From Oscheius onirici (lineage: Eukaryota; Nematoda; Chromadorea; Rhabditida; Rhabditidae): a stretch of 64,000 nt of DNA. Within the stretch, counting starts at the first letter, position 1. Each line of letters begins with the position of its first letter. This document shows positions 27,225-40,300 of the stretch, in pieces. The notes beneath the pieces are model-generated. The model searched no databases and was not told the origin of the DNA. It saw only the letters and a list, made by a program, of their open reading frames with translations. Location of the stretch: assembly GCA_932521025.1 (NCBI GenBank), contig OW051468.1:1488064-1552063 (forward strand), read 5' to 3'. Both the position numbers and the translations under genes were made by a program.

Positions 27225-30200
27225 ATGGCATATTCTCCCACCAAGATGGACGGCATCAACATCTCGGGTTTCTATTACTCAAGAACTATCTCGTTCAAAA
27301 AGTTTGCAAAGTCATAATATCCTGTCTCCATCCCCTCCCCTTCTCCAAATGTTTGTCATATAGGGCAAATGAAATATCTATCTATCTAAGTCCAGAAATT
27401 CATAAATTTCCAGTTTTCAGGATCAAATCGATGACTTGCTAGGTGAAGAGGAGCCAGCCGTTGAACAGGATGGTCATAGCTCTTCAAATTCGTTGGAAGA
27501 TGTCCCTTCTCTAGAAGATGTCCATTCCGTAGAGCAGGAACCCACGTCGACGGAGGAACAAGTAAAATTAGTATTTTTAAGCAAACTTATTGTATTTTTA
27601 GGCAGAAAATAAGGAGCTGCCTTCCGAAGACGCCGTGGAAATTGCGAATGAAGAGGAAGCTGTCGTCTCGTCGACGGAAAATGTCGAAGAGGATTTTGAG
27701 CCAATTTTCACAGCACACGATCTTCTGGCAGGAGAGGACGAAGAAGAGCAGGACATTGTTCGGGGTAAGTTTTATTTTTTCTGCTCTTTTAGCTTGAACC
27801 CATAGGTCAAATTGGTGACCCCGAAGGTTTCAACTTTTTGTGCTGCTTTTTTTCCTATGCTCGTCTCCAAACTTAACTTTCAGAGGAGGATATCACTTTC
27901 ATCGACCAGAACGGCAACTCCATCGAATCGATCGCTTCCCAGTCAAATGAAGCCGATGGCTTCGAAGTTGACGATCTGATTCTCGTGGACGAGTATCCGA
28001 GCACCAGCAACTCCAAGGAGGCGCCTCGGAATGGACTATATCGACAGGTAAGCCCCCATTTGCGAATTTATCAATAAAAAAATTTAGGTGCTACGAGAAT
28101 ATATGAGCAGTCTGGCACTGAAAGAGCCGGAAAAGGTCTTTCTGATGAAGATCAAATCAGACACGGAGAAGGTGAAAAATATACTGGCAATGCAGACGGT
28201 TAATGCGAATCAAATGAGGGCGGATTACAAGAAGAGAGGTTTGTATTTTCTTGGTTTTTGGACTTATTTGAAGCTAAAAAGTGATAGAAACTTGGGTAAA
28301 AATACGAGGTTTTTGACTGAATCAAAAGGGGGCGAAGAATTCAGTTCGTAACTTGGTCGCCAAAATGGTGTACTCCTAATATTGTAAGAGGGTCCACTTC
28401 CGGTCAGACGACTCGGATTCAGTTCCGTTCCGCTCCAATGTCGTTTTGCCAAATTGTTTTGAGTAGGAAATCACGAAGTCACTTTTGGGCGTTAGAGATT
28501 AAACAAGGGACGAACCGTGGCAGCGAGATTGTGGTTCTGTCCTTCGGAAGGACCAAGTTGAAAAAACCACGAAATCGTCGAAAAAAAACCCTCGAAAGTT
28601 GCTGGAATAAAGCTGATTATTTTCTCGGACAAAGTTTTGACGTTTCGATACCGGAAACTGGCTAGGAAAATAAATATTTTCGTTAAAAATAGAACTGAAA
28701 CGGTGGCTGCGAGCCTGATGATTCAAATTTTGGTCTAGGATAAAAACGCGATGAAAAAATGAAGAAAACAGCTGAATCAATCCATAAATTTGCAGAAAAC
28801 GCCATTCTTCTCGACCTGGCTAGAGAGAAGCAAAAGAACCTGGAGCTCTTAGCGAAATTAAGTCGGGCTACTCAGAGAGTGTCTCAAATTCAAGTAACTC
28901 TAATTTTCTAATAATTGTAGGCCATTTTTGCAGAGAAATATCATAAATTCACCCGGCGACTTTTCGAAAACACCCCTAGCGAATCCGCCATCTCGGCGAG
29001 AATCTAGCGAAGTGAGTCGGAGTCCGTCGTTTTCGGTATTTTCAATATTTTTTATATATTTCAGTTAAAAATTTGCAGAATTTCAAGCGACAGGTGGTAG
29101 CGAATAGACCACAGCCATATAATATGCCCCGGCAGGTCTCAGAGCCGCCGTTGCCGGAGACTAACGCCAATCTACCAAATGTAAGCTTTTCCCCGTTAAT
29201 TTTCAATAAAAATGTAAATTTCAGCGAATCACAATCAATTTGGCCCTGGTGGAGAATCCAAGACAGTGCGCCATCACCAATCCTTTCGATGGAGTAAGTT
29301 TCTGCCTAAAAGTGGATAAAAACAGCGGTTTGGATGACTTAATTTGTGCCTGAAATTGTTTTGTATGTTCGCAATAACTTGCTGTACCCGAGGTCTTTCC
29401 TAACAAATTGGGACGTCAAAATTTCTGTTTGAGATTGAAAGTAGGTTTGTTCGATCTCAACCTAATCTTGAATGTTTCCTAAAATTGAAATCGAAGCTCG
29501 AGACACGTCTATCTGATCAGCAGGGCTTCTTGTCAATCTAGTAACTCTAGTAATTGTTTGTGAGATGTCGGGGATCTCGAAATAGACTTGAAAAGTTGGA
29601 CTTTCTCTGGGATTGGACAGCAACTCGTATTTGAACTTGAAGATGGACCAATCTTTTGCTTCTGATGCGATATAATTGTGGACAAACAATCGGGGGAAGT
29701 TCTGAAAGGGACAGGGAGACAGCTAGAAATACTGGCAGTTTGTTTCTGGTAGAATAGCCTGATTTCTAATTTGAGGCCACTTACCATCTAAATTTTCCCA
29801 TTATTCCGACTTCAAACAAAGCCACAATTATTTGATTCGTGTTCATAATTATTTTATCTTTCAGATGCCCCTAAACGACTACCCACCCGGCCTGGCAAAG
29901 GCCCTAAACAATGGAACTGGCCGAGTGGAAGTTGTCCTGAAGACCGAATATGACAGTAAGCTTTTTTCCTATAAATTTACCCTCATTTTTATTATTAAAA
30001 ACATACAAATTCCAGGCTTTCTCATCTCAAAAAAACTCCACGGCGTCGTCAAATACAATCTTCCCGAGGGCGCTCAACTTCCTCCAAGAGCCTTCATTCG
30101 ACTCTACTACCTCGTTGAGAGCCTTCACGACAGCTGGCTTTTCGGCCCGGCAGCTAAAATTTCGGAGACTGGCACTAAATTCACGATGGGCTTTCATAAT

Positions 30201-30704
30201 GGTCAGTTTTTAGAGAAAAGGCGAACAATACGTTGCATACTCGGCCGAGCTACGCAGTCAAATTTCAAGTTTTTCTTTGCTTATCGTGGCTGAGTATCAA
30301 ACGTTCAATAACTTATAGCCGTAGACAATAACTTATCGTTTCGAGACCAATTTGCACCGATTTAGTGCTCAAACATTGGATACTCAGCCAAGGTACGCAG
30401 TCAAATGCAAGATCTTGGCCGAGTATCGTAAGTTTTGTTTGCTGAGTCGGAGAAAATAAGTTCAAGAAAACATTGGATACTCTGCTAAAAATACGCAGTC
30501 GAATTTCAAAAAAAGGTCACCCAGAGAAACATCATTCTTCGTCAAAAAAAATTTCCAGATCAAAGGCTATTTCTGGGTGACCGAGTCTCCTTTATTGCCT
30601 ACGTCTACCTGGACCAGCAGACGAAATTTGTCTCGGAACAAGTCGTCTTCAAAATGAGACGTCCGCCGCTGGAAAATGGCAGCTGTCCTACGATTGATCT
30701 ATAA
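27225..30704 (+). CDS. Unrecognised acidic, coiled-coil protein
   Basis: Well-phased exons: 27414-27561 (acceptor also possible at 27420), 27602-27764, 27884-28047, 28088-28238, 28796-28893, 28934-29011, 29079-29180, 29225-29293, 29865-29955, 30016-30201, 30559-30704. A first exon 27225-27310 fits in phase but has a weak donor (GTCATA), so the N-terminus is tentative. About 490 residues. The first third is very acidic (LLGEEEP, AGEDEEEQD); a likely coiled coil follows (KVFLMKIKSDTEKVKN, LLDLAREKQKNLELLAKL); then a Pro/Asn-rich linker; the last 120 residues look beta-rich (FLISKKLHGVVKYNLPEG, RLFLGDRVSFIAYVYLD, FVSEQVVFKMRRP). That end loosely recalls a SKICH-type domain, but I do not assign a function. 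AATAAA at 30773. Confidence 0.8.
30226..30515. repeat. cluster of GGCTGAGTATC / TACGCAGTCAAAT repeats
   Basis: Several copies of GATACTCAGCC(or its reverse) paired with TACGCAGTCAAATTTCAAG lie in the last intron of the unrecognised gene. Single copies occur at 10164-10190, 17886-17912, 26592-26650 and 58287-58335. It looks like a dispersed, often inverted repeat family. Confidence 0.65.
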
Positions 30705-31367
30705 TTTTTTTTGTTATTCTTGTTAATTTGTTCTAATTTATACCCGTTCTATTCGATCTCACTACTTTTATTAATAAATTATCTGTGTATTCTCGAAATT
30801 CCAGGGTTTTTGTTATTTTATAATCGTTATATGGTACGATTTTGATTCCTATCCATTTTGTGTGAACGCGTTGAGAAAAAGGACATTTTCGAGGATAAGG
30901 ACGTATTCAACAATAAAATTCAGTTAATGGTTGACGAAAACGTAGAGTTTTAGTCTTTTGTCGTAAAGTACTCTTTTCTTGCAAAAAGCTCAGAAAAATG
31001 AAAGCACAACCTTCCAGACTCCGTTTTCTGACCCAGTACCTTTTTGATTTATGAAAAACTTCAATATTGCAATCGTTTCCTGTAAAAATCTTTTGAAAAA
31101 GCCATGAAAAGGTCCGGTCCTTTTGGTCTAGGTTTCGTATCTAGGGCCTCTTTTTACATTTCTTCAGTTCTTTTCATCGCACAATCTCCTTTTCCATTAT
31201 TTTGGAGAGAAAATTACAAAATTAGTCAAAAATGACTTCGCAAGTTCTTCGCGGTTCTTTTTAGTCTCTATCCTAGAAATTTATCGTTTTCCGCTCTTTT
31301 TTCATCACAAGGCCTCTCTCTTTTTCCATTTAAGCCAATTTCATCTCCAATTTTAGCTATTTTCAGC
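30705..31367. other. spacer upstream of the DDX27 gene
   Basis: It holds the poly(A) signal of the preceding gene (AATAAA 30773-30778) and ends in TATTTTCAGC just before the DDX27 ATG, a possible trans-splice acceptor. No other feature was seen. Confidence 0.5.
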
Positions 31368-34300
31368 ATGGTAGCCGCCGAGCTGTTCCCGCGAGCCATC
31401 GAAAGCGATGAGGAGATGGAGGTGGACGAGAGTGACAGCGAGCAAGAGGACATTGAAGCCGTGACGGTCAAGAAGAAGAAGCGGGTAGCCGGAGCCGCCT
31501 CGGAATTTGCCACCGATTTCGTCTTCGAGGGCTTTGGAGGACCGCAGCGAGAGGACAAAGAGACGGAGGATCTGAAAAAATACCTGAAGAAGACGGCTTC
31601 CTCGAGTCTAGACGACAAAATTGCCGAGGTTTGTCATTTTTTAAAGTTAATATAACCGCTTTTCTGTAGATCAGAAGGCAGAAAAACACGGCAGAGACTG
31701 TAGAAATTCTCGAGCCGGATGAGGAGGAAGGCGTCGCCCAGCTGGGAGGTTCGGAAGTTCGAGGTGGGCTAATTTTTTGTGAATTTATTTTTGGAAAAGC
31801 TATTATATGCAGATGCTACAAACTTGCTTCTTATGTGCTATACAGAACAAAATCCGTTTTTTACTTCTGAAAAATAGGCTCTTTTCTTTGCTAAAAGTGA
31901 ACCCTTTCCTCTTCTAGATACCGTCCGCGAAAAGCAGAAGGGCGGTCGTCGTCGTCCCCGTGCCGAAGAAGCCTTTTTCGAGGAGCCCGAGCTGAACAAT
32001 GACGTCGAGATCAGTTTCGAGCAGATGAATCTCTCACGTCAGATTCTCAAAGCTATCGGAGCCGCCGGATTCAGCGATCCCACTCCCATCCAAGCTGCAT
32101 GTATTCCCGTAGCTTTGACTGGTTCGTTTTCTTCATTTTTTTTTTGCTTTAAAAGGATGTTAAGGCAAGGATATTTGCGCCTGTGCTGCCACTGGAACGG
32201 GAAAAACGGCCGCTTTCGTACTACCGATTCTGGAACGTCTTCTCTACAAATCAAAGTCGCGATCCTGTACTCGGGTTCTCGTGCTGGTACCGACAAGAGA
32301 ACTTGCCATTCAAGTCTTCCAAGTAAGCTCGTTTTTTGTGCGAGTAAAGATGTTTAACACCAAAAAAGAACTTGCTCTAGAAAATTATAATCTTCGAAAT
32401 ATTTTCTTCTTCACAAACATGATATTTTCAGGTCTTCATGAAGCTCTCCACCTTCTCCAATCTGGAAGTCTGTCTCTGTGCCGGTAAGTCTTTTCCTTTA
32501 TTTTCAGCCTCTCCCTCTATTCTCATTGGCGCGCCACGTAGGAACATCTCTCATCCCCCGGGCTAATCTTGCAAACTTGGCCAGGATTCACCCTTTGAGC
32601 GAGCGGATCTCGTTCGCCGAAAAGACTCGTTTCGAACGTACACAAAAGGTTCGAATGGCCGCGGCTATTGTGATATGCGCAATTGATTGGGGCTGTGTCG
32701 GATTGGAAGAGATGTGGGTGACAGAGACAGTAACATTATTAGAAATAGAGATAGAGACAGGGAGAGATACAGTAAAAGAGCCAACGAACAATAATTTATG
32801 ATATATTACATTTTCTCGGCACTAGAAATGAGAGTCTAGTACGTAACCGTGAGACTGGGCAATAGGTTGCCCAGACGAGCATTTGTATTCTTGGCAAAGA
32901 GGGACACGTAGATCAGGGAGCAGGTCGACAGGGCTGCCGAAGTGTAAAAAGCGTAGGTATAGTGATAATGCTGGACGATATGGCTGGCGTAGATTGGGAG
33001 AATGAAGTGAGTGAGCCATTGAGCCATCGCGGCCAAGCCAGTAGCCTTGCCGAGATCGGTCACTTCGACCGCACTGAAATTGGGAAAAATAGACTGTTTC
33101 ATGTTCCCAGTAGAGTATTTTACGAGTTCTTCCCTCTATTTTGTCATCCTGAGATAGAATTTGATTGGTTTTATGTCTATTGACATCTTTTAGAGTCCTT
33201 ACGACCTAACTCTGGGTTATTTCTTGCTTATTGATCCCTGCTTTCCTAAGCTTGAAAAATATGCCTATTATGAGCATTTCCATTGGAATTACGAACGATT
33301 TTCGTCAAGGAAATGAAAATTGATGTTTTGAGTAAAATTTTAGGGCAAAAGCCTGTTCCCGGTTCCCGAGAGTTTCAAAAAATGCAAAATGAAATTGGGC
33401 CCATGCGGGATCGAACTGGAAGCATGTGAAGATTTGTAATCTCTCCTCTTAGCCAATGCGCCATGGGGAAAGGTTCGGAGGAGCTTTCGGTCGCGTTTAT
33501 CGCTTTAGATTATCGGCTTAACGGAATTTAATTCCTAGAAGCAAGTTTTAGCTAACTGGTAGCTAAAATTTGGCTCTATTTTGACCCGTCTGGAACGAAT
33601 AATCTCCTGTTTTGATTTACCTATAATAACTACCTCTAAAAGTCTAAATTATCCTAATACTTATATTTTGATGTTTTCTGACACTCACCTCGTGATTTGG
33701 GTACTGCTTTCAGCGTAGGCAATAGCATAAGCTCCAGTCTGGACGGCCGTAATGAGCAACATTTGGTAGAGACTGTCAACAAAGGCCACAGAAACGTAGC
33801 TGGCGATCAAAGTGACCAGCGAGAATTGAAGCAGGGCCCGGGGGCTCATGCTTCTCTGCAAAACGGGGAGAAAGAGGAATTGGACGGCTAGGAGAGCCGC
33901 GGCCATGGTCATCAGAACGATGGCAGAGTCGTTGGAGTCACGCATGTAGTGACGGAGAATAAAGTTTCGGGAGATCATTTCGTAGCAGACGTAGGCCGAA
34001 ACGATGAGAGCTCGGAGGATGAGGCCTTCCTGGAAGAGAGGGTTCATTTTGTGCCTTTTTAGCATTTTTGAGAAACAAATACGCAAAAATACGTCTCTTT
34101 TCGCCTTGAAAATACGTATTTTTACGTAGGACGTAAAACTTCGCGCGGACGGAAAATTGCGTACGGAAAATTAAAATAAGAAGAGAGAGCTATTTCTTGC
34201 AATAATTTCCGTGTTTCTCTGCTTCCTTTTCCGGTTTTGGTCGATAGATATGAAACGGATGATACTCACTACTTCAAGGCTTTATCGCACGATTTTCTAG

Positions 34301-37300
34301 CCTTTTTAAACGTTATCTTTATCGGATGACCATAAAAACTGCCTTTTCTCGAAAATTCGCTAATAAAAAGCTTGACGTGACTCATTTTTTGGGCATTTTT
34401 CAAAATACGTATTTTTACTCTCCTTCTATGAATATACTCACCCTCAGTGCGCTGTTCTTCGTAATCATGGGAATGTAGTCTTGGGGACGAAGACGAGCCG
34501 TAGCGAGCTTAGGAATACTGTGTGTTGTCGGAAGCATGAACATGAGGACGGGCATAAGCGTTACGAGAAGGGTTCCTCCACAGATGAACTGTGAGATCCT
34601 GAGAGAAGTCCAAGCGGCAATCTTTGAGCCAATAATTGGTCCGAAGAACATAGCAATGGCCTGCGGGACGGTCAGTCGCATCAGGGCTCCAGTTCTTTCG
34701 CGTTCCGTCGTCACGGTAGCGAGATACATTTCGGCTGTGCCGTCGAGTTGATATCCGATTCGGAGGATCTGTAATTTTATAGTTTTAGCCGACTTGTTAC
34801 CTGCATTCGATGATTTTCAGCAGAAAAGTGCATATTTTGTCAATTTGGGTATTGAAATTGCTTATTTTAATAGTTTTCCGGCTAATTTCCATTTTCTAAC
34901 TGAATTTGCTTGTTCTAGCGTGTAAAAAATCTCTCGAAACATTATTTTCAAGCGCAGAATGCGCAGTTGACGAAAAATTAAGCAAATTGGACCCCATTTA
35001 ACCCTATTTTTCTCAAATTACCTGCAGGAAGAAGAAGGCATAAAAGCTGTTGGCCATACTGATTCCGGCATAGTACAAGGCTGTCAGGACGCAGCTGACC
35101 ATGAACATGGTCTTTGGACCAGTAGAATCGGCCATCTGTCCGATCATCAGAGCTCCTAGGGCATTCATAAGACTCCCAAAGGCTTGGATATATCCCAAGT
35201 CGACGATTGTCATGACCTCGGAGGTGTCCCATTGGAGGAAAGACAACAGGGTTGTAGTCCACTGGGTGCCGAGGTGCCAGAGCCCGAAGATGAGGCACAA
35301 AACGGCCATGACTTTCTGCTTACGGTCCATGCCGCCTATACCCATTTTTCTGTCACTTTTTGCTGAAGAAAATGAGTAAAAAAGTGGTTAACAGAGTAAT
35401 TAAAAGCCAAACTAACAAGTGAAGTTAGTGCGTCTACCAAATGTGATTTTGAAGGAAAATTTGTGTGGGCAAGCTGTTTTCCAAGACTTTTCAGCAAAAA
35501 CTGGAAGCTCGCTTCCTAACGTATTTACAGGGCAAATAACTACATTTGAGAGATTGAAAAAGTGAAAGTCTAAAGTGTCGTTAGCTTGATAAAATATAAA
35601 AAAAACGGCTTCGAACTGCAAATCAGCTGCAGTGTTACTTTGGCCCAAAAACTAGCTCCGGGAGCTCATTATAGGTCACTCCGAGACTAAAATTTTCCAA
35701 ATAAAATTGAAAATCATGAATTGCTACCAAAACGTAGCTTTTTTTTTGCTAAAAGTTGGTAGTAAGCGGTGTTTTCCAATCTCTTCTAGAGACGACTACA
35801 GATGGCGGGGAAAAACTTGTTAGACTGGGGGATTGAACGGGTTCTGGAAGAGAATCTACTGGACTGGAACAATCTCTGAGGAATCTTTGAGTGAAAAAAG
35901 GCGAGACAATGTTTCTGTTTGCTCTAGAACTGGACAGCTGAGGGAGGCGGCGTGAATATAAAACAAATTTTCGGGCGGGAGTCTCGTGTTGACCTAGACT
36001 GGCTGGTAGTAAAATATACGGGTCAGAGAATAATCCCCAAAAATGTGATGAAAATATACATGAAAATATACACAATGTTTGGCTAAAGAGGGAGACGGAG
36101 AGAGATAGGAGAAGATCCGGAGGCGGCCCCCATTTTCACTCTCCGATGTCCGATGGCCGCCGCCGCGCGCAGAGTGAAAAGATACAGGTTTTCTCGCCTC
36201 TCTCTCTCTCTCCGGTGCTTTTTCTGCCGTCTTCCGAGTCTGACCACTGCCATGTGGCTCCTAGGGGACGGAAAACTGGTTCTGTTGGACTGCAAGACAG
36301 AGAGAATAACAAACTGATTGAATGAAACTATCGCGGGGAATAAAAATCTTCTGGATGGCTTGAAATTTGGCAGAAAATTCAAAATGGTTTGAGCTCGATT
36401 GAATAATGCTTTAGTATCAATCCAACAACCTAAAACGTTCTAGAGGGTATGTAAAAGTTACAAATAGTTCTGAAGTTCGAAGCTCTCAAGGGACACAAAA
36501 TTAACTTTAAAACAGTCAACAAATATAACTCTCTGATGTTTTTGTATATTTCCTTGTCCTCTTGGAGAACTATAAAACAACCTCGTTCTCTTACAATTCA
36601 CCGTAACGAAGTTCTGATTGTGAGTCTCTTCTGATCTAACTGCTTTCGTTGATTTAAATAGTTCTGGAAGCTCCTGTAGTAGTTCTTTTTTTGCAGCTCC
36701 GAGCCGTTTCAAAATACAGTTGTTTTTGCCCCACCGCGGTTGAAAAAAAAGCCTCTCCAAATTTCGATGCCATCGGTGCCAAAAATAATTGCTTTTTTTG
36801 CTATTATAGACTCTTCCTGTGAGGGCAGGTTCCGGATACTGTACCCTTCGAAAGCTCTCTAACTTTTCTAGAAACCTCTTCTTCTAGGTTTCTGCCACAT
36901 TTTGTCTTCAGAAAAGCAAATAATTTAATTCCGTCAAAAAAACCAGAACCTAATCGCACTTGACCTCAAAGCCAGGCAACAAGACTGGATGTGATTTCAA
37001 AAAGTCGCATTTCCAGTGCAGAATTGGAATGGCCGAAAGAGAGATGAGAGCACTGAAATAGCAGAGAGCAGTAGTCTCGTCGTGATCGACTGTCAATCTG
37101 AAGAGCGGGAGAGACTATCGAAATTCTAGTGTGTTTACTTACCCCGTAATAATTGGAGTCATGAGGTAGCCGAGCATATGGACGACGCGGATCAGGGCTG
37201 CCGCCTTGCCGCTGTTTGATTTTCCGGCTGTGGCGAGAATTTGACTGGGGAGCTCACCGAGACAGAGGGAGACTCCGAGGACCTAAATTTGTAGATATAT

Positions 37301-40300
37301 TGATTGCAAACTTGAGGTTTGCATTTCCACCAAATAATTTCTACTGGAAAAAGGAATTGGACTGGATTAGTCCTGGTCCTGTACTCTCTAATATCTCTCT
37401 GGGTACAGTACTCACTCACTGAATCAGAAGTACTGTATCATGAGTCTTTTTTGACTCATATACTGTTACTGTCTCTCTTGACTTAGTGTTTCTGTCTCTT
37501 TGGCTCATACTGTCAACTGGATTCTGAACTACTGACTGGACAGTAGCTTGAACCAGTCTCTGGATCCATATTCTCACTCTTTCCATACGTTTTTTTGTCC
37601 TATGCTCTCTTCTCGTCTTTCCAGTGACTTTTTGTTTCTTATCCTGACTCTTGCTTATTTGAGCTCCTGATATATGCTACCGTACTGGATTCTGAACTGC
37701 AGGCTCTTTTCTATATACTGTTTTTATCAATCTCTTGACTCACTTTGCTTTTCTTACGTTCTCAGACTCCTACCGACCTATACTCTCACCTCTCCTGTCC
37801 ACTAACAGTTAGTTTTACTGTTCTGATCCCAAGGACTCACGAAATATTATCCTCACTCTGATTTCTGTATCCCCTTAACCTGTGCTATCAACTGATCTTC
37901 GACTTTTAAAAAGGAACCCAAAGTCCATTTCTGACGTGTCCTTTTTTTAATGTTTTGGCAACAGCCCGTTCAATCCTCTCAGACCACTTTTACGAGACCC
38001 TCCCGTTCTGCATAAGCCGCCAGTTTTGAACAGCTGTTCTCTCTCCATGGACCATACCTGAAGCGGCATGCCGACCAGCAGCGTCGTGTATTCTTTCGCA
38101 TGAGCCAGATAGACGTAACTGGCAGCTAGGAGTACAAAAGCCCCGTAAAGAATCTGCCGCGGACCGTAGCGCCTCTGAAGCCACGGCAGTAGGAACAAGT
38201 TGCCGCCAATCGTCGTTCCGCCGAGAACGAAAAACTGAAAAATCCGGTTTACTTTATTTTGCTTCTTTTCGCTCTCGCGATATCAGGAAAATATGAAATG
38301 TCCGGGGTAGAAAAGCCGGTTTTTGAAGGCGATTGGACATATAGGTGTAAAACGGCTCAATTTTGGTATTTTTAAAGGACTCAGCTGAAAGTGTTCCGGA
38401 AGGCTGAATCGCTTCCACATCCACTTATCGCTTCTATTCAGATGTTTTTAAAGGACTGTCTCTAAACTTCGTGTACTTACAAGTCGATTGAGCTGATCCG
38501 GTTCCCGAATAACTGTCCCTGTCAAGAGAATCCGAATAACCTGGTCGTAGGCGGCATAAGGGCCAAGAACTAGCTAAAAAACTGAATTTTCCTAAAATCT
38601 CTACTCTAGACTTGCCAAAAGAACAGCCATGCACCATTTAGTCTTGTCCAGTTTGACCAGCTGAACGTAAGAAGTGACCATCTCGGAGTCGTAAATCTGA
38701 CTCTCTTTCTTGTTGTCCGGAAGCAGAAAACAGGAGGGAAGAAGGCAGAAGAGATGGAGACCGGCGCACATCATTTGAGAGTAGTCGAGGGAGGAGGTCA
38801 GATAGAACATTATCTGCAAATAGGCTGGTTAGTTTTTTTGTACCGTAATGTTCGACAAATGACGAGCTTAAACCTTTATAGTTTTCCTCTATGAATTTTG
38901 AGGGGTTCGGCCCTATTTTTATTTTTTCTGCTTAAAATCATTTACAGATTAATCTTTTTCGGGCGCCAAAAAAACGTGATTCAAAAGATCTTTTTCTCAC
39001 TACTAGCTGTCTTCGATTTTGAGAACTTTTCCGTTCTTTGCATCTCGGAGTATTGTCCCAAGCTGTCTTTTCAGTGCCGAAGTCTCCAAGTTCGAGAACC
39101 AAACGTTCGAGAATTTGCCCACTTGCTTTTGCAAAATGGTCACTTATATCGACTCTTTTTTTCCAATTTCATTTTTAAAGACAACAGGACATCTATTCGT
39201 TTTTTCTTTCTCGGATCAAGTTCTGGAACATTCTAGTTCCCTACTTTTAGATTTATGAATCTGGAGCTTCTATTTCCAGAGTGTACTACCCTAGTCTAGT
39301 TGAAGACAAGGTTTGATCTGGATAGTCCCTTTTCCGCTTTTTTTTCTGCCAATGTCCCTTACCTGAAGGGCACAATAAGGTCCCGCAGCGATGCCAAAAC
39401 TGATCGGAATCGTCAGCCGATTCAGCATTCTTGCCCTGCGCTTGTCACTGCCATCTTCTCCTTCGAGGTAAATCACGCAGGAGTCGATAATCTGACGAGT
39501 TTTTTTTTTTGCTTGATTTCAAGAAAAAAACGAACCATGGGCATATGATTAGCCACGAGACAAAGCTGCAAAAATTGGAAAAGGTAGTAATCTTTGACGT
39601 TGTACAGCATTGCTTGGTAGATTACGGTAGTCAGGGTGCAGAAAATTCCTGTACGACGAAGTCCGTAATTTTCAATCTGTTACGTTTTTTAGGCAATTTT
39701 AGCATTTTTTCTTACCAAGAATGCCGTCAGAAAGATGCCGAAAAAGGTACAGATTGAGCAAAAAGCTTGAATGTAGATCATTTGTTCGAAGTCGGGACGT
39801 GGAGTGAGGGACCACATCATGAAAGGAAAAAGGACTTTTGTCCAGTTGTCAAAAGTGTTCCAGGCCCCGCAGGCGAAGAGCAGCAGGCCCTCGAAGCGGC
39901 GCTTTTCGACACGGTTCATTTTACCTTAAGATTTGTGATTTTTGGGACTAAACAAGTAAAAATAAAGAAAATCACTGATTTTTTTAGGGAAAAACTAAGA
40001 AAATGGGAAACTAAGAAAACGGTTTGGGAGGAGAATGAGCTAGCTAGCCTTAGAGACGTGGCCTAAAAGCCGCTGAATACTAATTGGACTGTCTGGGGAG
40101 AAAAATGGAGCCGAGACAATGTTACCAATGTTGCTATCATCTAACTGTTTTCTCTGTAGCGAAAAAATATAGCGGCTATCTAACTGTCTTGAATGTGACT
40201 CGAAAAACTTTCTAACTTTCTTGTCTGTGGCAACAACAAAAATCCCTATTTAGCTATCTTGTTTGTAACGGAATAAAACTGCCTTAAAATTCTTAGCTGC

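Noticed and set aside
35749-36760. Several 99-108-codon minus-strand frames between the nested MFS genes
   Set aside because: Low-complexity or unremarkable sequence, no shared phase or family.
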